The position numbers and the translations under genes are program-made. A stretch of 55,567 bases of DNA from Herbaspirillum frisingense GSF30 (GTDB taxonomy: Bacteria > Pseudomonadota > Gammaproteobacteria > Burkholderiales > Burkholderiaceae_D), in the NCBI RefSeq assembly GCF_000300975.2, contig NZ_AEEC02000036.1:1-55567 (forward strand). Reading direction: 5' to 3'. Positions within the stretch are counted from its first letter, which is position 1. Each line of letters begins with the position of its first letter. Below the pieces are notes generated by a model. The model did no database searches. It was given only the letters and a program-made list of their open reading frames with translations, and was not told the DNA's origin. Shown here piece after piece: positions 27,006 to 34,442 of this stretch.

Positions 27006-28559
27006 ATGTCTACAAACAGACCCGCAAATCGCACCCAGGACAAATTAACTCAGCAGCGCGCTGCTGCGTATGTACGTATGTCCACTGAGCACCAGCAATA
27101 TTCGACCGAAAATCAACTCGATGTAATAACGGCGTTCGCTCTGTCACGAAACCTTGAAATTACTAAGGTCTACACCGATGCGGGTAAAAGTGGATTACGA
27201 CTAGAAGGTCGTGACCAGTTAAAGTCACTTTTGAATGACGTAGAGTCTGGATTCGCTGAATTCGGAGTTATTTTAGTCTACGACGTCAGCCGATGGGGGC
27301 GTTTTCAGGATCCAGATGAGAGCGCTAGCTACGAGATTCGTTGTAAGCAAGCCGGTGTTCGAGTTCTGTATTGTGCAGAACAATTTGAAAATGACGGGAG
27401 TGCCGTTTCTAGCATCATCAAGAATGTCAAACGAACAATGGCAGGAGAGTACAGCCGCGAATTAAGTGTAAAGGTTCATGCAGGGCAGCTACGGCTGATC
27501 CAACTCGGTGTTCGACAAGGCGGCGCTGCTGGATATGGCCTCAGAAGAATGCTGATTGATCACACTGGGAACCACAAAGGAATACTGCAGGCTGGCCAAC
27601 ATAAATCTATTCAAACAGACCGGGTAATCCTAGTACCAGGACCCGAAGACGAGACGGAAACAGTTCGATGGATTTACAACGCATTTGTCGAAGACGGTTT
27701 GAGCGAGGCTGAAATTGCTGCCAACCTTAACGGTCAGGGAAAGCTAACAGACCGTGGGACACCATGGACTCGTGGCACGGTTCATCAGATTTTGATTAAT
27801 GAGAAGTATGTAGGGGATAACGTCTGGAACCGTACATCGTTCAAGCTTAAGTTGGAGCGTGTTCACAATCCACCAGCTGCTTGGGCCCGCGCTGAGGGTG
27901 CCTTTTCTGCTGTTGTAGACCGCCTCATTTTCAATGCAGCACGTCAGATCATTTTGGCCCGCTCTTATCGGCTTACTGACGATGAAATGCTGGCTGCTCT
28001 GAAACGATTATTGCATCAACACGGACGGCTCTCAGGAATAATCATTGACGAATCTAATGGATGCCCGTCTAGCAGCGCATTCGCCAGCCGTTTCGGTAGC
28101 CTCATTAGAACATATACTCTTATTGGTTACGATCCTGGGCGGGACTATCGCTATCTTGAAATAAACAAAAAGCTCCGGGAAGCTCATCCAAAAATCGTCT
28201 CCGCGGCGATTACCGCGATACATGCGGTTGGAGCAACGGCTGAACAAGACCAGAAATCCGATCTACTGTGGATCAACAGGGAGTTTAGTGCAGCACTTGT
28301 GCTATGTCGTTGCCGCAGTCTGACTAACGGCGGCAACAGATGGGTCTTACGATTCGACAATTTAGTACGAGCTGAAATCACTATTGCAGTCCGGATGAGC
28401 GAGGATGCATGCTCGATCCGAGACTATTATCTCCTTCCCCATATAGACCTCTTTTCTCAAAAGCTCCGACTTGGGGAGGCGAATGAAAATGGGTTCGATG
28501 CGTACCGCTATGATGACCTCTCCATGCTTACCTATTTAGCGCGCCGAATAGCGCTTTAA
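27006..28559 (+). CDS. Large serine recombinase
   Basis: A 517-aa serine recombinase. The catalytic N-terminal resolvase domain shows AAYVRMSTEHQQYSTENQL with the nucleophilic Ser, then YDVSRWGRFQD and a conserved GEYSRELSVKVHAGQ. A Recombinase domain follows (about 165-290), with GTPWTRGTVHQILINEKYVGDNVWN. The C-terminal 220 residues lack the cysteine-rich zinc ribbon of phage integrases. The start at 27006 has GAGGTGA upstream; the frame open from 26880 crosses the divergent promoter. It is followed at 9 bases by the first ParB-like gene. Confidence 0.85.
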   Translation: MSTNRPANRTQDKLTQQRAAAYVRMSTEHQQYSTENQLDVITAFALSRNLEITKVYTDAGKSGLRLEGRDQLKSLLNDVESGFAEFGVILVYDVSRWGRFQDPDESASYEIRCKQAGVRVLYCAEQFENDGSAVSSIIKNVKRTMAGEYSRELSVKVHAGQLRLIQLGVRQGGAAGYGLRRMLIDHTGNHKGILQAGQHKSIQTDRVILVPGPEDETETVRWIYNAFVEDGLSEAEIAANLNGQGKLTDRGTPWTRGTVHQILINEKYVGDNVWNRTSFKLKLERVHNPPAAWARAEGAFSAVVDRLIFNAARQIILARSYRLTDDEMLAALKRLLHQHGRLSGIIIDESNGCPSSSAFASRFGSLIRTYTLIGYDPGRDYRYLEINKKLREAHPKIVSAAITAIHAVGATAEQDQKSDLLWINREFSAALVLCRCRSLTNGGNRWVLRFDNLVRAEITIAVRMSEDACSIRDYYLLPHIDLFSQKLRLGEANENGFDAYRYDDLSMLTYLARRIAL

Positions 28560-28568
28560 GAGAGAAAT

Positions 28569-29486
28569 ATGGCAAATCCTCGAGAGCTTCATTCGGAACA
28601 TCTAGACGCGTCCAAACAAATTTCGCTTATCCCCGCCGACCGTATTCGGATTTTGAATCCGCGCAGCAGAAATCCACTCATTTTTTCTCGACTTGTTGAG
28701 AACATTTCGGTACTAGGATTAAAACGCCCTGTTACCGTCGCCATAGGGGGAAAAGACGCAACAGGTGAGTGGTACGAAGTCCTGTGCGGGCAGGGCAGAT
28801 TTGAGGCATTGAAACACCTTGGCGAGACTGAGATACCTTGCTGCATCGTGGCCGCACCTGAAATAGATCGTTTCCTAATCTCGCTCACCGAAAATATCGC
28901 TAGGCGAAGGCACACTACCGAGGAACTGCTCAGCGGCATTCTCGTGCTACGACAAAAAGGATACAGTACAGAGCAGATTGCTATCAAAACAAATCTAGAG
29001 ACAAGCTATGTTCGCAGTATTCTCCATCTCCTCGATAACGGCGAACAAAGGCTTCTGCGCGCAGTTGAAAAGTCTCAAGTACCGGTCTGGCTTGCCGTCG
29101 AAATTTCGCGTGCGTCTAACGACGGGGTGCAGAAGGCGCTGATGGATGCATATGAAGACGGCACGCTAAAAGGTGACGAGCTTCTTGTCGTTAGAAAAAT
29201 AATCAGCAAGCGAGAAGCGCTAGGAAAATCGGCGTATCCCAAGCGCAAGAGAGATCAAGATAGTCCGACACCACAGAAGCTGCTCCGGATATATAAAACC
29301 GAAGTCCGTCGGCAGCAACTGAACATTCAAAAGGCTCGTGTTCAAGAAGAACGCCTTCTACTCATCATTTCAGCAATACGACATTTTTTATCTGACGAAC
29401 ACTTTCGAACTCTTCTTCGTGCTGAACAGGTAAACGACATTCCAGAAGTCATTGCTAGGCGTCTACCAGGAGATCTGCTGCCATGA
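28569..29486 (+). CDS. ParB/RepB-like protein 1
   Basis: A 305-aa protein with a ParB N-terminal domain. It has RILNPRSRNPLIFSRLVENI, the nucleotide-site-like LCGQGRFEALKHLGETEIPC and the box LTENIARRRHTTEELLSG, followed by a helix-turn-helix (KGYSTEQIAIKTNLETSYVRSIL) and a basic C-terminus. It looks like the RepB type of plasmid partition proteins, yet no ParA ATPase or centromere array is next to it. Overlaps the next gene by 4 bases. Probably a DNA-binding partner of the adjacent serine recombinase; inference. Confidence 0.8.
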   Translation: MANPRELHSEHLDASKQISLIPADRIRILNPRSRNPLIFSRLVENISVLGLKRPVTVAIGGKDATGEWYEVLCGQGRFEALKHLGETEIPCCIVAAPEIDRFLISLTENIARRRHTTEELLSGILVLRQKGYSTEQIAIKTNLETSYVRSILHLLDNGEQRLLRAVEKSQVPVWLAVEISRASNDGVQKALMDAYEDGTLKGDELLVVRKIISKREALGKSAYPKRKRDQDSPTPQKLLRIYKTEVRRQQLNIQKARVQEERLLLIISAIRHFLSDEHFRTLLRAEQVNDIPEVIARRLPGDLLP

Positions 29487-30382
29487 GCCATATCAAACAC
29501 TGCTTTGACCGCGCTATCTTAGATTTGGAAGTTAACAAAATTCGCGTGTTGGTACCACTTAAGAAGCAAGTTCTTTTGACCCCGAAATTTAGAAGCATTT
29601 TAAGTTCAGTGAAAGAGCTTGGCATCATCGAACCACTAGCGGTACATCCTTCCCAAGGACAACCAGACTATTTTGATCTTCTAGATGGAAGACTCAGGCT
29701 GGAAGCGTTGAAATCACTTGGCCAGAGCACCGTTCGCTGTATGGTTGCACTGGATGACGAGAGCTTTACTTACAATAAGCAAATAAATCGGATTGCCTCA
29801 GTTCAGGAATACCGGATGATTCGAGCAGCGCTAGCGAAGGGAGCCTCCGAGGAAAGAATCGCAAAGGTTTTGGCTATAGACGTCAAAAAAGTACGGGAGA
29901 AAGCGCATTTACTCGATGGAATTGCACCAGAGGCTGCCAGACTTCTTAGGGATAGACAAGTCTCACCTGAAGTCTTCAGGGTACTCAGAAAAATGAAACC
30001 CATACGGCAAATCGAAGCTGCAGAAATGATGATAGCGGCAAATAAGTTCGCGAAAAGTTATGCGGACATGATACTCGTGACTACGCGGCCAGAAGGGTTG
30101 CTAGAAAAAGCGAAAAGCCAGGTCGGTAAGAACATTTCACCCGAGGACATTACTCGTATGGAAGCCGAGATGGAACGGCTGCAACATGACAGTCTTGCTG
30201 TAGAGGATACGATTGGAGACACGATGCTTTCCCTTGTCGTGGCCAAAGGTTTTATCAATCGTCTTCTTCGCAACGAAAATATCCGTCTGCATCTTCAGCG
30301 GCACCATCCAGATTTGCTTTCAAGCGTTAGCGCGACGCTTGATGCCATCGCGGCAGATGGTCGTGGTATCAGTCAGGAGTAG
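29483..30382 (+). CDS. ParB/RepB-like protein 2
   Basis: A 299-aa second ParB-like protein, diverged from the first. The N-terminal domain has IRVLVPLKKQVLLTPKFRSI and DLLDGRLRLEALKSLGQSTV, a helix-turn-helix lies near 118-140 (GASEERIAKVLAIDVKKVRE), and the C-terminus matches the RepB-type region. It starts at an ATG overlapping the stop of ParB-like 1. Two unlike ParB proteins encoded together suggests a heterodimer on DNA, not a plasmid copy of ParABS. Confidence 0.75.
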   Translation: MSHIKHCFDRAILDLEVNKIRVLVPLKKQVLLTPKFRSILSSVKELGIIEPLAVHPSQGQPDYFDLLDGRLRLEALKSLGQSTVRCMVALDDESFTYNKQINRIASVQEYRMIRAALAKGASEERIAKVLAIDVKKVREKAHLLDGIAPEAARLLRDRQVSPEVFRVLRKMKPIRQIEAAEMMIAANKFAKSYADMILVTTRPEGLLEKAKSQVGKNISPEDITRMEAEMERLQHDSLAVEDTIGDTMLSLVVAKGFINRLLRNENIRLHLQRHHPDLLSSVSATLDAIAADGRGISQE

Positions 30383-30706
30383 AAGATGGAGGATGATAGT
30401 CGGAATAAGCAGAGACATAGATAGCGGGCCCGTCGCCGCTCTCGGCATCAGACTTGCCCTCGACGCCTTCGCGCATGGAAGAAGGCAACCCTAATAGCAC
30501 TCCGGCTTGGTTCCGCAGGGGCACCTTGAAACGACCTCTCCTGCCAGCGGCAAATCGCTCGATGCACCTTCGGCCATGAAAGCGGTTCTGCTAGAGCTTG
30601 GTACGGATAGGTGCGCGGTCTCCAGATGAGACCATCTGGTTTAATAAAAGGCCTGCTCGGGCGCTCTTTGGGGACGGACGATATCCGCTTCTGGCCGGTT
30701 GCGGGC
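30383..30706. other. Intergenic region with remnant-like sequence
   Basis: No supported gene. A weak hairpin CCAGATG/CATCTGG (30622-30639), followed by TTTAATAAAA, could end the ParB operon. A copy of the palindromic repeat (CCGCTTCTGGCCGGTTGCGG, 30686-30705) abuts the stop of the next gene. Confidence 0.5.
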
Positions 30707-31006
30707 TTATTTTAGGCGTTGCACGAGGTTTTCGATTGCCCTGATTCCAGCACGCATCTTTTCACGTGCGGATGGATTAGCGGAATGCACTTTGATGATC
30801 GGGGGCGTGAAGTTTCTTGTTGCAACAGCCTCCTCTATCCACACGATGACGTCGTAGCCGGTCCCATGTTCGTCATCGCCTAGATCATGATCAAGACTGA
30901 TCTCGACGACACCTCCAGCTTCGAGCAAGGCAATAGTTTCCTCCGGCCAGTAGGTTCGAACCCAGCCAACTGGAGTTGCCCGCTCATCGTCTAAAAACAC
31001 TCGCAT
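30707..31006 (-). CDS. Cyclic-phosphate-processing receiver-like protein
   Basis: A 99-aa stand-alone receiver-like domain: MRVFLDDERATPVGW, then VVEISLDHDLGDDEHGTGYDVIVWIEE and IIKVHSANPSAREKM. The DDER and LDHDLGDD motifs are those of the small family predicted to process cyclic phosphates in RNA repair contexts (cPPR, PF20274-like), as opposed to phosphorelay receivers. The actual substrate is unknown. It stands alone between repeat copies. The Shine-Dalgarno is weak. Confidence 0.7.
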   Translation of the reverse strand: MRVFLDDERATPVGWVRTYWPEETIALLEAGGVVEISLDHDLGDDEHGTGYDVIVWIEEAVATRNFTPPIIKVHSANPSAREKMRAGIRAIENLVQRLK

Positions 31007-31076
31007 AGATGTTTTCTGTATTTTTCCTAAAGGGATTGTATCGCGCGGGGTCCCCGTTCTAGTGAGGGCAGCTTCT

Positions 31077-31190
31077 GGCCGATAGCGGACATCTTATAGC
31101 GATAAGTCGTCGGCGCTAAGTAATTTTTGAGCCTTTCAGCTATCCAAGTCGATTGAACTAGAAGTGTCCACAATCACTGAAATACGCACA
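31077..31190 (+). repeat. Diverged intergenic repeat, copy B
   Basis: It matches 19319-19454 with a ~20-base gap; identity by eye is about three quarters. Copy B ends exactly at the stop of the XRE gene at 31193. It starts with GGCCGATAGCGGACATCTTA, identical over those 20 bases to 26009-26028. Confidence 0.7.
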
Positions 31191-31192
31191 CA

Positions 31193-31516
31193 CTATTCAA
31201 GTGCTTCTTTTAAATAGATCGTTAGCCTCAATAGGTCTTCGCTTCCAAGTCTTCCTGCCAGCAAGATGAACTCGGCCAAATTCTCATCAGGCTCTAGTAG
31301 ATAGCTCAGAGGGACGCCCAAAACATCTGCTAGGCGGCCTGCCATGTTCTTATCAGGGCTATGAACACCGCGTTCGTACTGGTTAATTCTGGGGCTGGCA
31401 CTGTATTCATCGATTCCTGCAGCGACACCCAAAGCAAATTGAGTATAGCCGGCAGCGAGCCTTGCCTTCTTAAGGCGTTTTGGAAAAGGATCTGAGGTGT
31501 TTTGCCGCGATGTCAT
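31193..31516 (-). CDS. XRE-family repressor
   Basis: A 107-aa protein with a Cro/C1-type helix-turn-helix in residues 11-75 (RLKKARLAAGYTQFALGVAAG, then INQYERGVHSPD and LADVLGVPLSYLLEPDE) and a short helical dimerisation tail. It is divergent from a small gene at 31647. Two inverted repeats with the same CTTAG half-site and 5-base spacer lie at and upstream of its start codon, which fits autorepression. Confidence 0.88.
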   Translation of the reverse strand: MTSRQNTSDPFPKRLKKARLAAGYTQFALGVAAGIDEYSASPRINQYERGVHSPDKNMAGRLADVLGVPLSYLLEPDENLAEFILLAGRLGSEDLLRLTIYLKEALE

Positions 31517-31566
31517 CCTAAGAGTTTCTTAGGATGCACTTGACGATGTATTAAGACTTCCTTAGT
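31515..31566. promoter_or_regulatory. Paired palindromic operators for the XRE repressor
   Basis: A perfect inverted repeat ATCCTAAG-N5-CTTAGGAT (31515-31535) overlaps the XRE start codon. A weaker copy, TTAAG-N5-CTTAG (31551-31565), lies 33 bases away centre to centre, about three helical turns. The shared half-site and spacing are what one dimeric repressor would bind. Confidence 0.65.
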
Positions 31567-31646
31567 ATTGCGGCCTTCTTGGTCTTACATTGCTATTGAC
31601 CACGTGCAGGTGGATTCTGTGCGTCTTACGCAGGATGAGAGATGAT

Positions 31647-31889
31647 ATGAACGTTACCGATATTCGGCCGCATTCCACTTACATAGGAAATGGTGGGGTC
31701 ACCAGATCTGTGCAGTTTATCTATATGACGACAGAGGGAAGGTTAGTCGTTCGGTGGAAGGCGGTAAGGCCGAAGCGTCAATTGAACGAAGTAGCGACTG
31801 ACGTTGAGTCATTGGAGCAGTTCGCAGACTGGGCCAAGGCGATCAAGGATACTCGATCCCGGGATCTACAACACCATTTCTCTAGGTGA
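31647..31889 (+). CDS. Small hypothetical protein divergent from XRE gene
   Basis: An 80-aa soluble protein starting MNVTDIRPHSTYIGNGG, with a beta-rich first half and a helical second half (DVESLEQFADWAKAIKDT). An alternative ATG at 31635 is also possible. I do not recognise a family. Its position across the operator region from the repressor suggests it is the regulated gene of that module. Confidence 0.55.
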   Translation: MNVTDIRPHSTYIGNGGVTRSVQFIYMTTEGRLVVRWKAVRPKRQLNEVATDVESLEQFADWAKAIKDTRSRDLQHHFSR

Positions 31890-31932
31890 ATGGAGTGTGA
31901 GCGAACGCTTGCTCGTTCACACTAACGACCGC

Positions 31933-32796
31933 TTAACGGGGGCGCCATTTTGGCCAGGCTTTCGCCAGTCGAGGTAATACTAGAAGAGTCAGTATGTTTC
32001 CATACTGATCCGCGGAGATTTTCATTTCTCGAATCTGCGATTCTTCTTCCGCATTTGGCCACCAGGTGCTCAAAGGGATCTGTACACCCAAGCGCTCATG
32101 CTTTAGAGACTCTTCTGCTGCCACAGATCCCGACGGAATTTCAATTGGGCTTTGGCTAGTCTTAAAAAAGGCACCAGCTTCGCGAGCGGACAGGCTTGAC
32201 CATGCCCAATTGATAAATCCGTCATTGTGACTGATCAGGACAGCTTTTTCTTCCGTGAAATTGATCCACTTGAGCGCAGCAGCAGTGAGCGACACGTCAT
32301 ACCGAGCGGCGCATTTTCCTAGCAGATCAAAATCCACCATCGTAGTAATTTGCTTGCGGTAGTCATCCAGTGGCATCAAAAGATAGGATGCAAACTGGTC
32401 CGCTTGCGCTTCGATGTTCTTTTCATCGGCAAGCCCGTTGAGGACGTCCTTCTGTCCGCACTCAAATTTTGCACGTTTTAAACGATGCAGCACGTAGTGG
32501 CCGAGTTCGTGCGCCATAGTGAAGCGAATACGGCCAGGAGAAGCAAGCTTATCATTGTAGGCAAGCATCCATTTATCGCCCCTGTCGTTAGAAAAGAGTG
32601 CTCCCTCAAATTTTTGGATATTTGCAGGCATCACTTCTACAATCGGATCGGGCCATTTGAACTGCTCGGCGATGTTCAGTGCCAACTGCTTCACATCGAT
32701 TGGAAACGGAGAGGTTCCGGTGGCGGCACTGTAGGCATCAATGATTTTGTATAACTGAATCGCCGCTCTCTGGGGCGTTGAAGTGTCCAAGCTCAC
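31933..32796 (-). CDS. ImmA/IrrE-type metallopeptidase
   Basis: A 287-aa protein with the zinc-binding motif TMAHELGHYVLHRLK and a downstream glutamate-containing segment EAQADQFASYLLMPLDDYRK, as in ImmA/IrrE peptidases that cleave XRE-type repressors. It begins with GTG, overlapping the repressor stop by 4 bases (GTGA). So this is a coupled repressor-protease pair that probably relieves repression on a damage or stress signal. The C-terminal 90 residues are of unknown type. Confidence 0.88.
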   Translation of the reverse strand: MSLDTSTPQRAAIQLYKIIDAYSAATGTSPFPIDVKQLALNIAEQFKWPDPIVEVMPANIQKFEGALFSNDRGDKWMLAYNDKLASPGRIRFTMAHELGHYVLHRLKRAKFECGQKDVLNGLADEKNIEAQADQFASYLLMPLDDYRKQITTMVDFDLLGKCAARYDVSLTAAALKWINFTEEKAVLISHNDGFINWAWSSLSAREAGAFFKTSQSPIEIPSGSVAAEESLKHERLGVQIPLSTWWPNAEEESQIREMKISADQYGNILTLLVLPRLAKAWPKWRPR

Positions 32797-33113
32797 GATT
32801 TCTTAAACGTCTCTAAGATTTTTCTTAACTGCTCTTTTCCTGTTGGATCAAGGTTTTGATAGCCCCGGAAAAAGGCTTCATCAAGATGTTTTTCTTCAGG
32901 CTGGCGTACGTCATCTTCTAAAAAATAAGCAGTGCTTACTCCTAGCACGTCCGCCAGAGCAGTCAGTTTTTCTGCGGATGGGCGCTGTGACTCTCTGTTT
33001 TCAAGTTCCCAGAGATAACTCTTGCTTAGCTTGGCCTGAGCGGCCAGCTGATCAAGGGTCAGCTTCTTTTCCTTGCGTAAAGCACGAAGCTTTTCCCCCA
33101 ATTGGTTGGGCAT
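32793..33113 (-). CDS. XRE repressor paired with ImmA
   Basis: A 106-aa protein starting MPNQLGEKLRALRKEKKLTLDQLAAQAKLS. It has a clear Cro/C1-type helix-turn-helix (WELENRESQRPSAEKLTALADVLGV) and a short acidic tail with a helix. The ATG at 33113 follows AGGAGG. The longer frame to 33146 has no ribosome site. It faces the ubiquitin-like operon, and a repeated TTCCGAACTTTT element lies in both promoters, so it probably controls both. Confidence 0.88.
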   Translation of the reverse strand: MPNQLGEKLRALRKEKKLTLDQLAAQAKLSKSYLWELENRESQRPSAEKLTALADVLGVSTAYFLEDDVRQPEEKHLDEAFFRGYQNLDPTGKEQLRKILETFKKS

Positions 33114-33140
33114 GGACGGAATCCTCCTAGTGAAACATAA

Positions 33141-33256
33141 GCGCATTATACCACGATTCCGAACTTTTTATCTTGACGTTCCGTGAAAAATAATGCGAGA
33201 CTGAAAAGTATCGGAGTTCCGAACTTTTGATGATGGCATTGCAGGAAGTCTATGCA
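33141..33256. promoter_or_regulatory. Divergent promoters with repeated XRE operator
   Basis: On the minus strand TATAAT (33150-33145) serves the repressor gene. On the plus strand TTGATG (33227) and TATGCA (33251), spaced 18, could serve the ubiquitin-like operon. TTCCGAACTTTT occurs twice in the same orientation, at 33157-33168 next to the first -10 box and at 33217-33228 overlapping the second -35. A partial TTCCG lies at 33179. Confidence 0.6.
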
Positions 33257-33341
33257 AGAGGGAGAACACTGATCAGCCGGCGCATACATGCTCAGTCGTG
33301 ACATGGCCGATCTTCGAGTTTTCCTTGCTAAGAGGTACGAA

Positions 33342-34442
33342 ATGGATTCGCAACAAAATTTGCACCAACGCGGTCGTCACGAAATCACCCTCTACGATCT
33401 CAATTTGACGCCGAGCGTCGCTTTCATCGAGGACGATAAGCCAACTGGAATGCAGCTCGCAGAAAAAGCCGGATTTGCGCCAACACCGCAAATTACGGTG
33501 CTCCAATGGCTGAAACATGGTCTGGAAGATATCCGCCCGACTGAGACCGTGAATTTGCCTGATGGCAATTCGCGATTCATCGTGGCAGAAAGTGATGGTA
33601 GTTCTCGCTTCATCATCGACGGCGTGCGATACGACTGGCCTGCGCCACGTATCCCTGTAAGTGTTATTCGCATGTTGGCGTCTGTGCCTGCGAATAAGGA
33701 AATCTTTCTTGTGGATCCCGATCGCGGCGAACTTCTGCAGGCTGAGGGCACCGTACTGGATCTTTCCCTGGCAGGAGTCGAAAACCTAGTGACGAAGGTG
33801 CCGACCTGGAAACTGAATGTCCAGGGCGTCGTGCTCACGCTGAATACGCCCAAGGTCAAAGTACGCCAAGCTTTGGAGCTGGCGGGGGTGGATGCGAACC
33901 AAGGTTGGCACATCTTTTTGATCGTTCAGGGTCAAGATAAACGAGAAGTGACCTTGGATGACGAGATCGATCTGACGGCCCCAGGCATTGAAAAGCTTCG
34001 CCTGACACCGAAGGATGTGTCCAACGGCGAAGCGAGCGCCGAGCTGCTTCGGCAGTTCCGGTTATTGCCGAACGATGAGGCTTATCTGGACAGTACTTAC
34101 CCCAGCTGGCAAGCCATTCTTGAAAACGGGCGCCAGTGGGTAATTTTGCCGCAGTACGCCCTCCCGTCAGGTTACTCGGAGCATTTCGTTTCACTGGCGA
34201 TCGAGATACCTACAACGTACCCGATGCAGCAGATCGATATGTTCTATCTGTTTCCCGCCGTGGCGGTGTTGTCGGGCGCCATGATCCCAGCAACGGAATA
34301 CAGAGAGGCCATTCAGGGCAATTCTTACCAGCGTTGGTCGCGCCATCGTGGCGGAAATTCGCAATGGCGCCCTGGGATCGACAACGTCATGACGCATCTC
34401 GCGCTTGTGGAGTCGGCGGTGGTTAAAGAGGTGCAGCCATGA
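33342..34442 (+). CDS. Triple ubiquitin-like domain fused to E2_E-type conjugase
   Basis: A 366-aa protein. Three tandem beta-grasp ubiquitin-like repeats are seen: about 14-72 (FIEDDKPTGMQLAEKAGFAP), 73-147 (SRFIIDGVRYDWPAPRIPVS) and 148-220 (WKLNVQGVVLTLNTPKVKVR). An E2_E-like domain follows (about 225-366, LPSGYSEHFVSLAIEIPTTYP). This matches the multiubiquitin plus E2 proteins of bacterial Ubl conjugation loci. The whole protein has no cysteine, so it cannot form the thioester of a classical E2. The start at 33342 has GAGG upstream; ATGs at 33288 and 33303 lack one. Overlaps the next gene by ATGA. Confidence 0.82.
   Translation: MDSQQNLHQRGRHEITLYDLNLTPSVAFIEDDKPTGMQLAEKAGFAPTPQITVLQWLKHGLEDIRPTETVNLPDGNSRFIVAESDGSSRFIIDGVRYDWPAPRIPVSVIRMLASVPANKEIFLVDPDRGELLQAEGTVLDLSLAGVENLVTKVPTWKLNVQGVVLTLNTPKVKVRQALELAGVDANQGWHIFLIVQGQDKREVTLDDEIDLTAPGIEKLRLTPKDVSNGEASAELLRQFRLLPNDEAYLDSTYPSWQAILENGRQWVILPQYALPSGYSEHFVSLAIEIPTTYPMQQIDMFYLFPAVAVLSGAMIPATEYREAIQGNSYQRWSRHRGGNSQWRPGIDNVMTHLALVESAVVKEVQP

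Noticed and set aside
27006..28559. Serine recombinase as the integrase of the whole island
   Set aside because: It lies in the interior among cargo, while the inverted-repeat ends are next to the tyrosine recombinase operon.
30383..30500. Short EAL-domain-like stretch (ALGIRLALDAFAHG)
   Set aside because: Only about 15 residues resemble an EAL motif and no flanking similarity; treated as chance.
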